From contig CANGEV010000002.1 in NCBI GenBank assembly GCA_947452995.1, positions 127,172-191,171 of the forward strand: a DNA stretch of 64,000 nucleotides. Reading direction: 5' to 3'. How positions within the stretch are numbered: the first letter of the stretch is position 1; every line of letters begins with the position of its first letter. Shown here piece after piece: positions 9,715 through 18,364 of the stretch. Below the pieces are notes generated by a model that saw nothing but the letters and a program-made list of their open reading frames with translations, was not told the DNA's origin and did no database searches. The DNA comes from Chitinophagales bacterium (GTDB lineage: Bacteria > Bacteroidota > Bacteroidia > Chitinophagales > CAIODY01). The position numbers were made by a program, and so were the translations under genes.

Positions 9715-9743
9715 TGAATTACGTATTTTTCTGCTGAATTACG
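9715..9743. repeat. 9-bp direct repeat with 20-bp period between divergent genes
   Basis: TGAATTACG occurs at 9715-9723 and 9735-9743, and the following bases (TATTTTT and CACTTTTT) are also similar. Two copies on one helix face between divergent promoters are typical of an operator bound by a dimer. No regulator can be named. Confidence 0.4.
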
Positions 9744-9777
9744 CACTTTTTACCGCATCAAGACCTAATTTTACAAG

Positions 9778-10404
9778 ATGGAATTTTCAAATCCCGCCAT
9801 TGATGCGTATTGCGCAGCACATTCTAATGCTTTGCCCGCGTTTATGGGTGAATTGGAGCGTGAAACTCATTTAAGAGTCATTCTCTCTAATATGATTAGC
9901 TCTCCTTTACAAGGTGCGATGCTTCATTTCTTAGCTGCCTGTAATCAACCACATAACGTCCTTGAAATAGGCACATTTACAGGCTATAGCACCGTGGCAA
10001 TTGCCAGCGGACTTGCGACAGACGCTAATTTCCATACCTTAGAAAAAAATCAAGAACTAGAATATTTTCACAAGAAGTATTTTTTACAGTATCCATCTAT
10101 TAAAGTGCATTATGGAAAGGCCCTTGAATGGCTAGAACAGGATAATACCAAATGGGATTTTGTCTTCTTAGACGCAGATAAAAAAGTCTACGATACTTAT
10201 TACGATTGCATCATTCCTAAAATGAATCCTAACGCATTGCTGATCGCCGATAACGTCCTTTGGAAAGGGAAAGTCTTGAATGAGTCTCCAGACTCCGACA
10301 CGAAAGCCCTCGACGCGTTTAACAAAAAGGTCAATCAGGATAGTCGTGTGGACAATGTACTCCTTCCTATACGCGATGGACTTATGCTCATCCGCAAAAA
10401 ATAG
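9778..10404 (+). CDS. SAM-dependent O-methyltransferase (Methyltransf_3 family)
   Basis: A 208-residue class I methyltransferase of the caffeoyl-CoA/catechol O-methyltransferase type. The SAM-binding motif is VLEIGTFTGYSTVAIASGL (about residues 61-79); FLDADKKVYDTYYD and IADNVLWKGKV supply the divalent-metal and active-site regions. Such enzymes methylate catechol-like hydroxyls; the substrate here is unknown. It is divergent from the RCC1 gene across a 119-base gap that holds a direct repeat. Confidence 0.9.
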   Translation: MEFSNPAIDAYCAAHSNALPAFMGELERETHLRVILSNMISSPLQGAMLHFLAACNQPHNVLEIGTFTGYSTVAIASGLATDANFHTLEKNQELEYFHKKYFLQYPSIKVHYGKALEWLEQDNTKWDFVFLDADKKVYDTYYDCIIPKMNPNALLIADNVLWKGKVLNESPDSDTKALDAFNKKVNQDSRVDNVLLPIRDGLMLIRKK

Positions 10405-10406
10405 GG

Positions 10407-10414
10407 TAACTTTG
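10407..10414 (+). promoter_or_regulatory. -7 promoter element before the glucosaminidase gene
   Basis: TAACTTTG matches TAnnTTTG and begins 3 bases after the methyltransferase stop codon. It predicts a leader of about 45 bases. No clear -33 TTTG is seen. Confidence 0.5.
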
Positions 10415-10463
10415 GTAGTTCCACATCGTATCTATTAGTATAAACAATACTAAATCTCAGAAA

Positions 10464-11465
10464 ATGAAAAAAATCCTATTTCTTGCACTGATTTGCGTAG
10501 GCTTGCAATCCGCTGCTGTCCGTGCTGAAGACTCACTACAAATCGTACGTTACGTAAATGCTATGGCGCGTTATGCTGTATCAGAAATGCATCGTAGTGG
10601 TGTGCCTGCAAGCGTATCGCTTGCGCAAGGAATTTTGGAAACGGCAGCAGGTACTAGCCCACTTTATTCACGATCATATAATAACTTCGGAATCAAATGT
10701 AAGGCTAATTGGAACGGTCCTTATACCTTGCACGATGATGATGCTAAAGGAGAATGTTTCCGAGTATATGATAATGATTCTATGTCCTATGTTGATCATA
10801 GCAACTTCCTTCGTACTGCCCCTCGTTACGATTTCTTATTCCAAATGGATAAAACGGACTATCGCGGCTGGGCTATCGGCTTGAAAAAAGCAGGCTATGC
10901 AACCAACCCGAAATATTCCATGAAGTTAATCGAGTATATCGAAAAATATAACCTAGATGCTTACGATCATTTAAGTGTTTCTCAATTGAATAATACACCT
11001 AGACTAGCTAGAAACGCTAATCAAGCACTAACAGCCTCTCGTCAAGCATCTGTGATTAACATTGCAACATCAAACACAAATACTCCTGTAGAAACACCTA
11101 ATCCTGCTGTTAACACACCCACAACTGCAAGAACTTCCAATACACCAGTAAATGGTTTTGATCCAAATAACCTTCCTGAAGTGCATTGGAATGTAACCAA
11201 TATTCCTGATGGAGACGCATCTCATGTAGCTTATAAACCAAAGGCTAAGCCGCATTATAATGCTAAGACGACTAAGCGTACTACCTACAGTAAAAAGACA
11301 ACTACCGTAAAAAAGTCTTCACACGCCACTTACTCAAAGACTACCGCAAAAACGGTGTCGAAAGCTCCAGCCAAAAGTAACGCGAAAGCTCCTGCAAAGC
11401 CAGTAGCAAAAAGTACAGCAAAGAATAAACCTGTTGCTAAAAAGGCTCCAGCTAAGAAAAAATAA
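10464..11465 (+). CDS. secreted glucosaminidase-domain protein with Lys/Ala-rich tail
   Basis: A 333-residue exported protein: signal peptide (about residues 1-21, ending VRAED), then a glucosaminidase/FlgJ-type domain (about 25-165) with the catalytic Glu in AQGILETAAGTS and the family block YNNFGIKC. It should cleave GlcNAc linkages in peptidoglycan. After a Thr/Asn/Pro-rich linker, the last 75 residues are very rich in Lys, Ala and Thr (for example KKAPAKKK at the end) and could bind anionic wall polymers electrostatically. No LysM repeat is visible. The next gene starts 5 bases after the stop. Confidence 0.88.
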   Translation: MKKILFLALICVGLQSAAVRAEDSLQIVRYVNAMARYAVSEMHRSGVPASVSLAQGILETAAGTSPLYSRSYNNFGIKCKANWNGPYTLHDDDAKGECFRVYDNDSMSYVDHSNFLRTAPRYDFLFQMDKTDYRGWAIGLKKAGYATNPKYSMKLIEYIEKYNLDAYDHLSVSQLNNTPRLARNANQALTASRQASVINIATSNTNTPVETPNPAVNTPTTARTSNTPVNGFDPNNLPEVHWNVTNIPDGDASHVAYKPKAKPHYNAKTTKRTTYSKKTTTVKKSSHATYSKTTAKTVSKAPAKSNAKAPAKPVAKSTAKNKPVAKKAPAKKK

Positions 11466-11469
11466 ACGT

Positions 11470-12009
11470 ATGAAGCAAGTTCAGGTTCTCGACAAAACAT
11501 TCACAACTTATATCACTAAAGTTGAAATTTCCGAACGTATTAACGCGATTGCGAAAGAATTGAATGAACGATATTCGCATAAGAAACCTATGTTTATCGC
11601 TGTTTTAAACGGCGCTTTCTTGTTCGCCTCTGAAATATTCGCTCAATTCGAACACCCTGCTGAAATTAGTTTTGTTAAGGTGGCTTCCTATCATGGCACT
11701 GAAAGCTCTGGCGAACTAAAAACCTTGATCGGTCTGAATAGCGCTATTCATGGTCGTGATCTCATTATCATCGAAGATATTATCGATACTGGTAAAACGT
11801 TTCATGAATTACTTCCTAATATTCATGCGCAAAACCCCGCTTCGATAGCTATCGTCTCTCTACTTGTAAAACCCGAAGCCCTCAAGTATCCCGTTAAAGC
11901 TGATTATGTCGGCTTTGAAATACCAAACAAGTTCGTTGTAGGTTATGGACTTGATTACGATGGATACGGACGAAATCTTCCAGAAATTTATCAAATCGTT
12001 TCGGAATAA
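11470..12009 (+). CDS. hpt: hypoxanthine phosphoribosyltransferase
   Basis: A 179-residue purine-salvage enzyme that makes IMP or GMP from hypoxanthine or guanine and PRPP. The PRPP-binding motif is IIIEDIIDTGKTFHEL, and AVLNGAFLFASEI near residue 40 and FVVGYGLDYDGYGRNLP near the end are family blocks. The ATG at 11470 gives the usual length; an in-frame ATG at 11434 would run into the upstream gene. Confidence 0.95.
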   Translation: MKQVQVLDKTFTTYITKVEISERINAIAKELNERYSHKKPMFIAVLNGAFLFASEIFAQFEHPAEISFVKVASYHGTESSGELKTLIGLNSAIHGRDLIIIEDIIDTGKTFHELLPNIHAQNPASIAIVSLLVKPEALKYPVKADYVGFEIPNKFVVGYGLDYDGYGRNLPEIYQIVSE

Positions 12010-12036
12010 TCGCCTTTTCATTGCTACTTTCGTAGC

Positions 12037-14880
12037 ATGAAAAAACTTTTCCTGCTGGATGCCTTCGCATTGATTTTTCGTGCTTATTATGCACTAAGTA
12101 AAAATCCTCGAATGACCTCCACCGGCATTAATACCAATGCTCAATTCGGATTTACTACAACCTTACTCGACTTAATAAAAAAGGAAAAACCAACCCATAT
12201 AGCCGTTGCTTTTGATACGCAAGTCGCTACCACACGTCATGAAGTATTCGCAGAATATAAGGCTAACCGACAAGAAACGCCTGAAGATATCTTAACGGCA
12301 GTTCCGCATATCCAGCAAATTCTTACTGCCCTCAATATCCCCATTCTTGCGGTAGATGGCTATGAAGCAGATGATGTTATCGGTCACGTAGCCAAACAAG
12401 CCGAAAAAGATGGATTTGAAGTCTATATGGTAACACCAGATAAAGATTATGGTCAACTCGTCTCCGATCATATTTATATTTGGCGTCCTCCTGCTTTCGG
12501 AAATAAAGAAGAAATTTTAGGACCCAAAGAAGTATGCGAACGGTGGGGTATTCAAAACGTAAATCAAGTTATCGATATACTCGGACTAATGGGCGATGCA
12601 GTGGATAATATCCCTGGTGTGCCTAGTGTCGGTGAAAAAACTGCCGCAAAACTAATCGCGGAATATCATTCTGTGGAAGGTGCCCTCGAAGCCGCTAGCA
12701 AAGGACTTGTAAAAGGTAAGCTCGGAGAAAAATTAGTGGAGTTCAAGGAACAGGCTTTATTGTCAAAACATCTCGCTACCATTATAACCGATATCCCAGT
12801 TGAATTTGATTTGTCGCTCACGATTATTGAAGAACCAAATAAAGATGCTGTAAAAGATATCTTCTCCTTGCTGGAGTTTAGAACACTTGCTAAACGTGTA
12901 CTAGGAGAAGAACTAAATGCGAATACAAATACTAGCGTTGAAACTGTTATACAAACTTCGAATACAAATGGTGCAGATCTGTTCGGAAACCCATTACCTA
13001 CAACCAAAACATCGGCTCCGTCATTGTTTGACGATGCAGAAGAAACGAAATTTTTGCAAGGTAATGCCAATGCAACTAATACGCCACATCAATACTCCGC
13101 TGTTTTAACAGAAGAAGATTTAACCCAACTCTTAAATCAACTACTCACTCAAAAAGTCGTTTGCTTCGATACCGAAACTACTTCCCTAGACGCTAATCAA
13201 ACATCCTTAGTAGGACTTTCCTTTAGCGATGAAAAAGGGAAAGCCTTTTATGTTCCTTGTAATGCTAGTCTTGCAACAAAACATATACTTGAGATTTTAA
13301 AGCCATTCTTTTTATCAAACAATATTATTAAGGTCGGACATAATGTTAAGTTCGATATGCTCGTACTCAAGTGGCATGGAATCAATGTTGAAGGGCCTAT
13401 TTACGATACAATGCTCGCCCATTATTTAGTCGAGCCTGAAGCAAAACGTTCTATGGATATGCTGAGCGTTCAGTATCTAGACTATTCGCCGATATCGATT
13501 ACTGAACTAATTGGTAAAAAAGGTAAAACACAAGGTAATATGCGCGATGTAGCCTTGCCAATAATTACAGAGTACGCAGCAGAAGATGCCGATATCACGC
13601 TTCAACTAAAAGCTAAAATGGATGCGGAAATGTTGGAAAAAGAAGTCGTTGAATTAGCAAATGAAGTAGAGTTTCCATTGGTAGAAGTACTACGTGATAT
13701 GGAATTTGAAGGAATTCGAATTGATGAAAAATTCTTGAATGATTATGCAAAGGAATTGTCACGCTTAGCGCACGAACACGAAGAAAAAGTTTTCGCACAA
13801 GCAGGCCTACGCTTTAATCTAGCATCCCCAAAACAGTTAGGAGACGTGCTTTTCGAACATCTTAAATTAGACCCTAAAGCAAAAAAAACAAAAACTGGTC
13901 AATACGCAACAGGGGAGGAGGTCCTTTTGAAACTCGCGAAAGAACATCAAATTGTCGACGATATTCTCGCTTTTCGCGAATACACCAAGCTGAATAATAC
14001 CTATGTAGAAAAGCTCCCTTCATTGGTAAACCCCAAGTCCGGAAGAATTCATACATCTTACAGCCAGGCTGTCGCAGTGACAGGCCGTTTAAGTAGCAAT
14101 GATCCGAACCTACAGAATATTCCGGTTAGAACTGATCGCGGTAGAGAAATTCGTAAAGCATTTATAGCGCGTGATGAAAACCATGTATTGATGAGTGCCG
14201 ATTATTCACAAATCGAATTGCGTATCGTAGCTGCAATTAGCGGCGATCCTAATATGTGTCAGGCATTCCGTGATGGAATGGACATTCATACCGCCACTGC
14301 CGCAAAAGTCTTTAATGTAACACCTGAAGAAGTTACTAAGGAAATGCGCTACAAAGCAAAAAGCGTAAACTTCGGAATCATTTACGGTCAAGGTGCGTTC
14401 GGATTGGCAGAAAACTTAAAAATATCAAGAGCAGAAGCAAAAGAGATTATTGATAGCTACAAAAAAGAATTTAGCGGTATTCAAAAGTACATGACTGAAA
14501 TTGTGCAGTCTGCAGTTGAACATGGCTTTGTAAAAACCTTGAAAGGTCGGAAACGTTGGTTGCGTGATATCCATTCAGCGAACTTTACAGTTCGCGCCTT
14601 TGCAGAACGAAATGCAATTAACTCACCTATCCAAGGCACCGCAGCAGACATGATTAAATTGGCAATGATAAAAATTCATCATGCAATTAAAACTGCTGGT
14701 TTACGTAGCAAACTACTCTTGCAAGTGCATGACGAATTGATCTTTGATGTGCATGTGGACGAAGTGGAAATCATGAAACAATTAGTTTTAAATAATATGC
14801 GAACCGCATTGATACTCCCGAATGATGTCCCGGTGGAATGTGAAGTAGGGGTGGGGCAAAGTTGGTTAGAGGCACATTAA
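12037..14880 (+). CDS. polA: DNA polymerase I
   Basis: A full-length 947-residue repair and replication polymerase. The 5'-3' exonuclease domain (about 1-295) begins LFLLDAFALIFRAYYAL and holds the helix-hairpin-helix region VPSVGEKTAAKLI. The 3'-5' exonuclease domain (about 355-540) keeps the catalytic D-x-E in CFDTETTSLDANQ and YAAEDADITLQL, so proofreading is likely active. The polymerase domain (about 560-947) has motif A MSADYSQIELRI, motif B RYKAKSVNFGIIYG and motif C QVHDELIFDV. A Thr/Asn-rich linker joins the first two domains. Confidence 0.98.
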   Translation: MKKLFLLDAFALIFRAYYALSKNPRMTSTGINTNAQFGFTTTLLDLIKKEKPTHIAVAFDTQVATTRHEVFAEYKANRQETPEDILTAVPHIQQILTALNIPILAVDGYEADDVIGHVAKQAEKDGFEVYMVTPDKDYGQLVSDHIYIWRPPAFGNKEEILGPKEVCERWGIQNVNQVIDILGLMGDAVDNIPGVPSVGEKTAAKLIAEYHSVEGALEAASKGLVKGKLGEKLVEFKEQALLSKHLATIITDIPVEFDLSLTIIEEPNKDAVKDIFSLLEFRTLAKRVLGEELNANTNTSVETVIQTSNTNGADLFGNPLPTTKTSAPSLFDDAEETKFLQGNANATNTPHQYSAVLTEEDLTQLLNQLLTQKVVCFDTETTSLDANQTSLVGLSFSDEKGKAFYVPCNASLATKHILEILKPFFLSNNIIKVGHNVKFDMLVLKWHGINVEGPIYDTMLAHYLVEPEAKRSMDMLSVQYLDYSPISITELIGKKGKTQGNMRDVALPIITEYAAEDADITLQLKAKMDAEMLEKEVVELANEVEFPLVEVLRDMEFEGIRIDEKFLNDYAKELSRLAHEHEEKVFAQAGLRFNLASPKQLGDVLFEHLKLDPKAKKTKTGQYATGEEVLLKLAKEHQIVDDILAFREYTKLNNTYVEKLPSLVNPKSGRIHTSYSQAVAVTGRLSSNDPNLQNIPVRTDRGREIRKAFIARDENHVLMSADYSQIELRIVAAISGDPNMCQAFRDGMDIHTATAAKVFNVTPEEVTKEMRYKAKSVNFGIIYGQGAFGLAENLKISRAEAKEIIDSYKKEFSGIQKYMTEIVQSAVEHGFVKTLKGRKRWLRDIHSANFTVRAFAERNAINSPIQGTAADMIKLAMIKIHHAIKTAGLRSKLLLQVHDELIFDVHVDEVEIMKQLVLNNMRTALILPNDVPVECEVGVGQSWLEAH

Positions 14881-14931
14881 CAGCTCCATCTTGGGCGTAT
14901 GAAGATTATTCTGTTACTTCGCTTACTGATT

Positions 14932-15918
14932 ATGCGTATAAAACTCTTTTATTGCGGTTGCTTATTTGCATTCCTTCTTGCGTCAAAAGTAACGAAGGGG
15001 CAAAATGATGCGCAACTAGGGCATTCAACGCTATGGCCCAATTTGAATAATCCAGCAGCGCTGGAATGTTATAAAGCTCCTCTTGCCGGAGCAGATTTAA
15101 GAATTCAATGGCTTGGTATTGAAGGGCAGCCATTCACACAAACTGTTTTCGCACAAATGCCTATTCCAAGCACTAAGCTTTTTGGAGGAATTGTCATCGC
15201 TAACGAACTAGCCGGTGCGCATCAAGTACTACATACCGATTTTCAATTCGCCCTGCCGATAATGGTAAAAAAGCAACTAGTGCAAATTGGAGCAAGTGTA
15301 GGTTTTATTCAATATTCATTGGAAGGCGCCAAACTTCGTGCTGCTGACGGAGTTTATACCGATAATGCCCTTTTGCATAATGACCCCAATTTAGCTAGCA
15401 ATACGTTAGGGCGCTTTGTTCCGAACCTTAATGTCGGTATCAAATCAACCTGGAACGCGTTTTCGCTTAACGTAGGCATTGAACATCTATACGCTTCAAA
15501 AATTAAACTAATCGCGCCCTCAGGGAATGCATTAATACAATATACACCACTTTTTCACCTCGGATTAAATTATAACTGGCCACTACAAATCAATGATTGG
15601 CAATTCAAATCCGCAATTTGGTATAAATCAAACGTATCTAAAGCAATGCTTGATTGGCAAACTTTTGCAACCTATCAAGAAAAATGGCGCTTCGGCATGA
15701 TAATTCGCGGGTTTTCTCCTCGAAATTTGGATGCAGCGGGTGCTCTTTTTGGATATATCCTTAATGAACGAATGCAACTGAATTATTCTTTTGAATGGCC
15801 TATAAATAGCTTGTCACAAGTTTCTTACGGTACACAGGAATTAAGCCTCGTCTATAAATTGCAAGAACCACCGCCGCCTACAAGAGGTAAAATAATCTTC
15901 TCGCCGCGTTTCTTGTAA
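14932..15918 (+). CDS. porP: PorP/SprF family type IX secretion outer-membrane protein
   Basis: A 328-residue protein with a signal peptide (about 1-24, ending VTKGQ), then QLGHSTLWPNLNNPAALE, the typical opening of the PorP/SprF family. Alternating hydrophobic strands suit an outer-membrane beta-barrel. Its place just before gldKLMN is the classic porP-porKLMN order. The family helps assemble the type IX secretion machinery or anchors cargo at the surface. The ATG at 14932 is chosen over an in-frame ATG at 14899 because it gives a compact signal peptide. Confidence 0.85.
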   Translation: MRIKLFYCGCLFAFLLASKVTKGQNDAQLGHSTLWPNLNNPAALECYKAPLAGADLRIQWLGIEGQPFTQTVFAQMPIPSTKLFGGIVIANELAGAHQVLHTDFQFALPIMVKKQLVQIGASVGFIQYSLEGAKLRAADGVYTDNALLHNDPNLASNTLGRFVPNLNVGIKSTWNAFSLNVGIEHLYASKIKLIAPSGNALIQYTPLFHLGLNYNWPLQINDWQFKSAIWYKSNVSKAMLDWQTFATYQEKWRFGMIIRGFSPRNLDAAGALFGYILNERMQLNYSFEWPINSLSQVSYGTQELSLVYKLQEPPPPTRGKIIFSPRFL

Positions 15919-15967
15919 TTTTTTTTAGCCAAAACGAAACTTTTTATTTATCTTGCGTATAGGAGTT

Positions 15968-15982
15968 TTAACACATTGTTAA
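15968..15982. repeat. inverted repeat upstream of the gldK promoter
   Basis: TTAACA-CAT-TGTTAA is a perfect 6-bp inverted repeat. About 20 bases on, two similar tracts (CTTTAAGCCT and CCTTAAGCCT) form a direct repeat before the gldK promoter. A regulator-binding role is only inferred. Confidence 0.35.
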
Positions 15983-16036
15983 GACTTTAAGCCTAGAAAC
16001 AGAAAAACGAACCTTAAGCCTTAATTTTCCAAAGTG

Positions 16037-16067
16037 TTTGGAGAATTGGGGAAAATATATATCTTTG
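16037..16067 (+). promoter_or_regulatory. promoter of gldKLMN
   Basis: TTTG at 16037-16040, a 19-base spacer, then TATCTTTG at 16060-16067: a full match to the Bacteroidota -33/-7 consensus. Transcription should start near 16073, giving a leader of about 50 bases before gldK. Confidence 0.8.
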
Positions 16068-16122
16068 TCTTCCTTGCCTTAAATCTAAATAGGGTAGGGA
16101 AATTATTAAATCCAATTAGCGC

Positions 16123-17409
16123 ATGAAAAAGATGCTTAAACATGCTTGGTGGTTAGCGTTGGCTGTAATCGTGATCAGTTGTGGTCATGGTGGTTATGAA
16201 GGCCAATTGCTCGGTGTATTCGATCGCCCTGAATACATCCCAGAAATCCCTTATGGAATGGTTTATATCCATTCTGGAACATTGCACATTGGTCAAAATG
16301 ATGAGGACATGAACGGTACCTTGGTACAACGTCCAAAATCAGTTTCCGTGCAAGGGTTCTATATGGATAATACCGAAGTTACAAACAACGAGTATCGTCA
16401 GTTTGTATACTGGGTGCGTGATTCTATCGCTCGTCGTTTGATGGGTGGTGAATTTTTGTACGCTGAAGGTGAAGAAAATGAACGTATCAATTGGGATCTT
16501 GAATTGGATTGGAATTCAGAAGATGCAAAAGAAAAATTGGAGGAGTTATTTTATCCTGCTGAAGAACGTTTCTGGGGAAAGAAACAAATCGATCCATCTA
16601 AATTGGTTTATAACCCAGTTGAATTGGATTTGCAATTCGCTGCTAAAAAAGCGAATCGTCAAGAGTCTCGTAGCAAAATCATTTTGAACCGCGCTGTGAA
16701 CATCTATCCTGACACTATGTGCTGGATGCATGATTTCACCTATTCGTTCAACGACCCTATGACGCGTAATTATTTCAATCACCCAGCTTTCGATAACTAT
16801 CCAGTGGTTGGTGTTAATTGGCATCAAGCTCGCGCTTTCTGTTTGTGGCGCACGCGCTTATTGTATGATTTTAATATGTTGAATGGTAAAACTGAGCCGG
16901 AATTCTTCCGCTTACCTTCAGAAGTAGAGTGGGAATACGCTGCACGCGGTGGTCGTGAATTCGCACCTTACCCATGGGGTGGTCCATACTTACGTAATGC
17001 GAAAGGTTGTATTCTTGCTAACTTTAAACCTATGCGTGGTAACTATCCAGAAGATGGAGGTTTGTACACTGTAAAAGCGGATGCATACTTCCCGAATGAT
17101 TTCGGATTATATAATATGTCTGGTAACGTAGCCGAATGGTGCGAAGATGCATTCTTCGAAAATGCATATCAATTTATGCACGATTTGAACTCTTCAGTAC
17201 GCTACAACTCAACTGGTCCAGACGATGCAAACCAAGACCCAGACGCGATGAAACGTAAAGTTATTCGTGGTGGATCATGGAAAGATATCGGATACTACCT
17301 ACAATGCGGTACACGTAAGTGGGAGTTCCAAGACACTGCTAAATGTTATATCGGTTTCCGTACGGTTCAATCTTTCTTGGGTCGTTCAATGGCTGATTAT
17401 CAAAAATAA
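16123..17409 (+). CDS. gldK: gliding motility/type IX secretion lipoprotein GldK
   Basis: A 428-residue lipoprotein with a lipobox at VISC (Cys20). The body is a formylglycine-generating-enzyme (SUMF1) fold: YMDNTEVTNNEYRQFV near residue 85, RLPSEVEWEYAARGG near 265, GLYNMSGNVAEWCED near 330 and RGGSWKDIGYY near 385. With GldN it forms the periplasmic ring of the type IX secretion system beneath the outer membrane. It is the first gene of gldKLMN. Length and motifs are normal; a sulfatase-modifying activity is not expected. Confidence 0.97.
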   Translation: MKKMLKHAWWLALAVIVISCGHGGYEGQLLGVFDRPEYIPEIPYGMVYIHSGTLHIGQNDEDMNGTLVQRPKSVSVQGFYMDNTEVTNNEYRQFVYWVRDSIARRLMGGEFLYAEGEENERINWDLELDWNSEDAKEKLEELFYPAEERFWGKKQIDPSKLVYNPVELDLQFAAKKANRQESRSKIILNRAVNIYPDTMCWMHDFTYSFNDPMTRNYFNHPAFDNYPVVGVNWHQARAFCLWRTRLLYDFNMLNGKTEPEFFRLPSEVEWEYAARGGREFAPYPWGGPYLRNAKGCILANFKPMRGNYPEDGGLYTVKADAYFPNDFGLYNMSGNVAEWCEDAFFENAYQFMHDLNSSVRYNSTGPDDANQDPDAMKRKVIRGGSWKDIGYYLQCGTRKWEFQDTAKCYIGFRTVQSFLGRSMADYQK

Positions 17410-17464
17410 AAACCAAATCACACTTAATAACTAACCATCCTAACCAATTAAAACACCCTAAATT

Positions 17465-18307
17465 ATGTCAGGCTTAGTTCATTTCTTCGAGACGGATCGC
17501 GGTAAGCGTTTGAAAAACATGATCATCGGTTTCGGTGCATCTGTTGTTATCTTAGGGGCCCTATTTAAAATCTTGCACTGGCCTTTGGCAACAGAAATGT
17601 TGATGGCCGGTATGATCACTGAGGCTGTTCTATTCGCACTTTTGGGTTTCTTGCCGCCTCACAAAGATTACTATTGGGAACGTTTGTATCCAAATTTGGA
17701 TATCGCTCCTGAAGTGGATAAAACCTTCGTTCGTAAGGCAAATGCAGACGTTGCTGTAGGTGGCGGTTCTGGTTCTGGCGATGGCGGATTAGGAAGCTTG
17801 TTGAGCAAAGTAAATGTTCCTGAAGAAGTATTCGAGAAAATGGGCGAAGGCTTCAAGAAAATTGCCGACAACGCAGACAAAATGAGTCAAATTTCTGATG
17901 CTGTAGCTGCAACTAACGAGTACGCTACATCAGCACGTTCAGCCGCTTCTACTTTACAAGGTATGAACTCAGCATTTGCTGAAGCATCTGAAAATATCAA
18001 AACAATTGGTAACATCGGTTCTGAGTCAAAAGCATTCCACGAGCAAATCCAAGGAATGACGAAAAACTTATCTGCTTTGAATGCGATGTATGAAATGGAA
18101 TTGAAAGATACAAGTAATCATATTCAAGCGATGAACCGTTTCAACGCAAACTTAGTTGAAGCAATGAGCAATATGAGTAACTCGATCGAAGATACTGTGA
18201 AGTATAAAGAGCAAATGGCTTCTTTAGCACGTAACCTTTCTGCATTGAATAATGTATACGGAAACATGTTGAGCGCTATGAGCACTGCAGCTTCTGGCAA
18301 TCGTTAA
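17465..18307 (+). CDS. gldL: gliding motility/type IX secretion motor protein GldL
   Basis: A 280-residue inner-membrane protein. Two membrane helices lie at about residues 19-38 and 44-64, with Glu53 in the second as the likely proton-path residue by analogy with other GldL proteins. A Gly/Ser-rich linker and a long helical cytoplasmic region follow. With GldM it forms the proton-driven motor that powers secretion and gliding. The gap to gldK is 55 bases and to gldM 57 bases, with no terminator. Confidence 0.97.
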   Translation: MSGLVHFFETDRGKRLKNMIIGFGASVVILGALFKILHWPLATEMLMAGMITEAVLFALLGFLPPHKDYYWERLYPNLDIAPEVDKTFVRKANADVAVGGGSGSGDGGLGSLLSKVNVPEEVFEKMGEGFKKIADNADKMSQISDAVAATNEYATSARSAASTLQGMNSAFAEASENIKTIGNIGSESKAFHEQIQGMTKNLSALNAMYEMELKDTSNHIQAMNRFNANLVEAMSNMSNSIEDTVKYKEQMASLARNLSALNNVYGNMLSAMSTAASGNR

Positions 18308-18364
18308 TCTCGGACTTAAGTATTGATAGTAATCACTTATTCAAAAATTAAAGAGTAAAGCACT

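Noticed and set aside
12666-13070. Minus-strand frame of 134 codons inside polA
   Set aside because: Antisense shadow of the polA linker region; no promoter or homology pattern.
16123-17409. GldK as a formylglycine-generating sulfatase-modifying enzyme
   Set aside because: The fold is shared, but the lipobox and the porP-gldKLMN context identify the secretion-ring protein.
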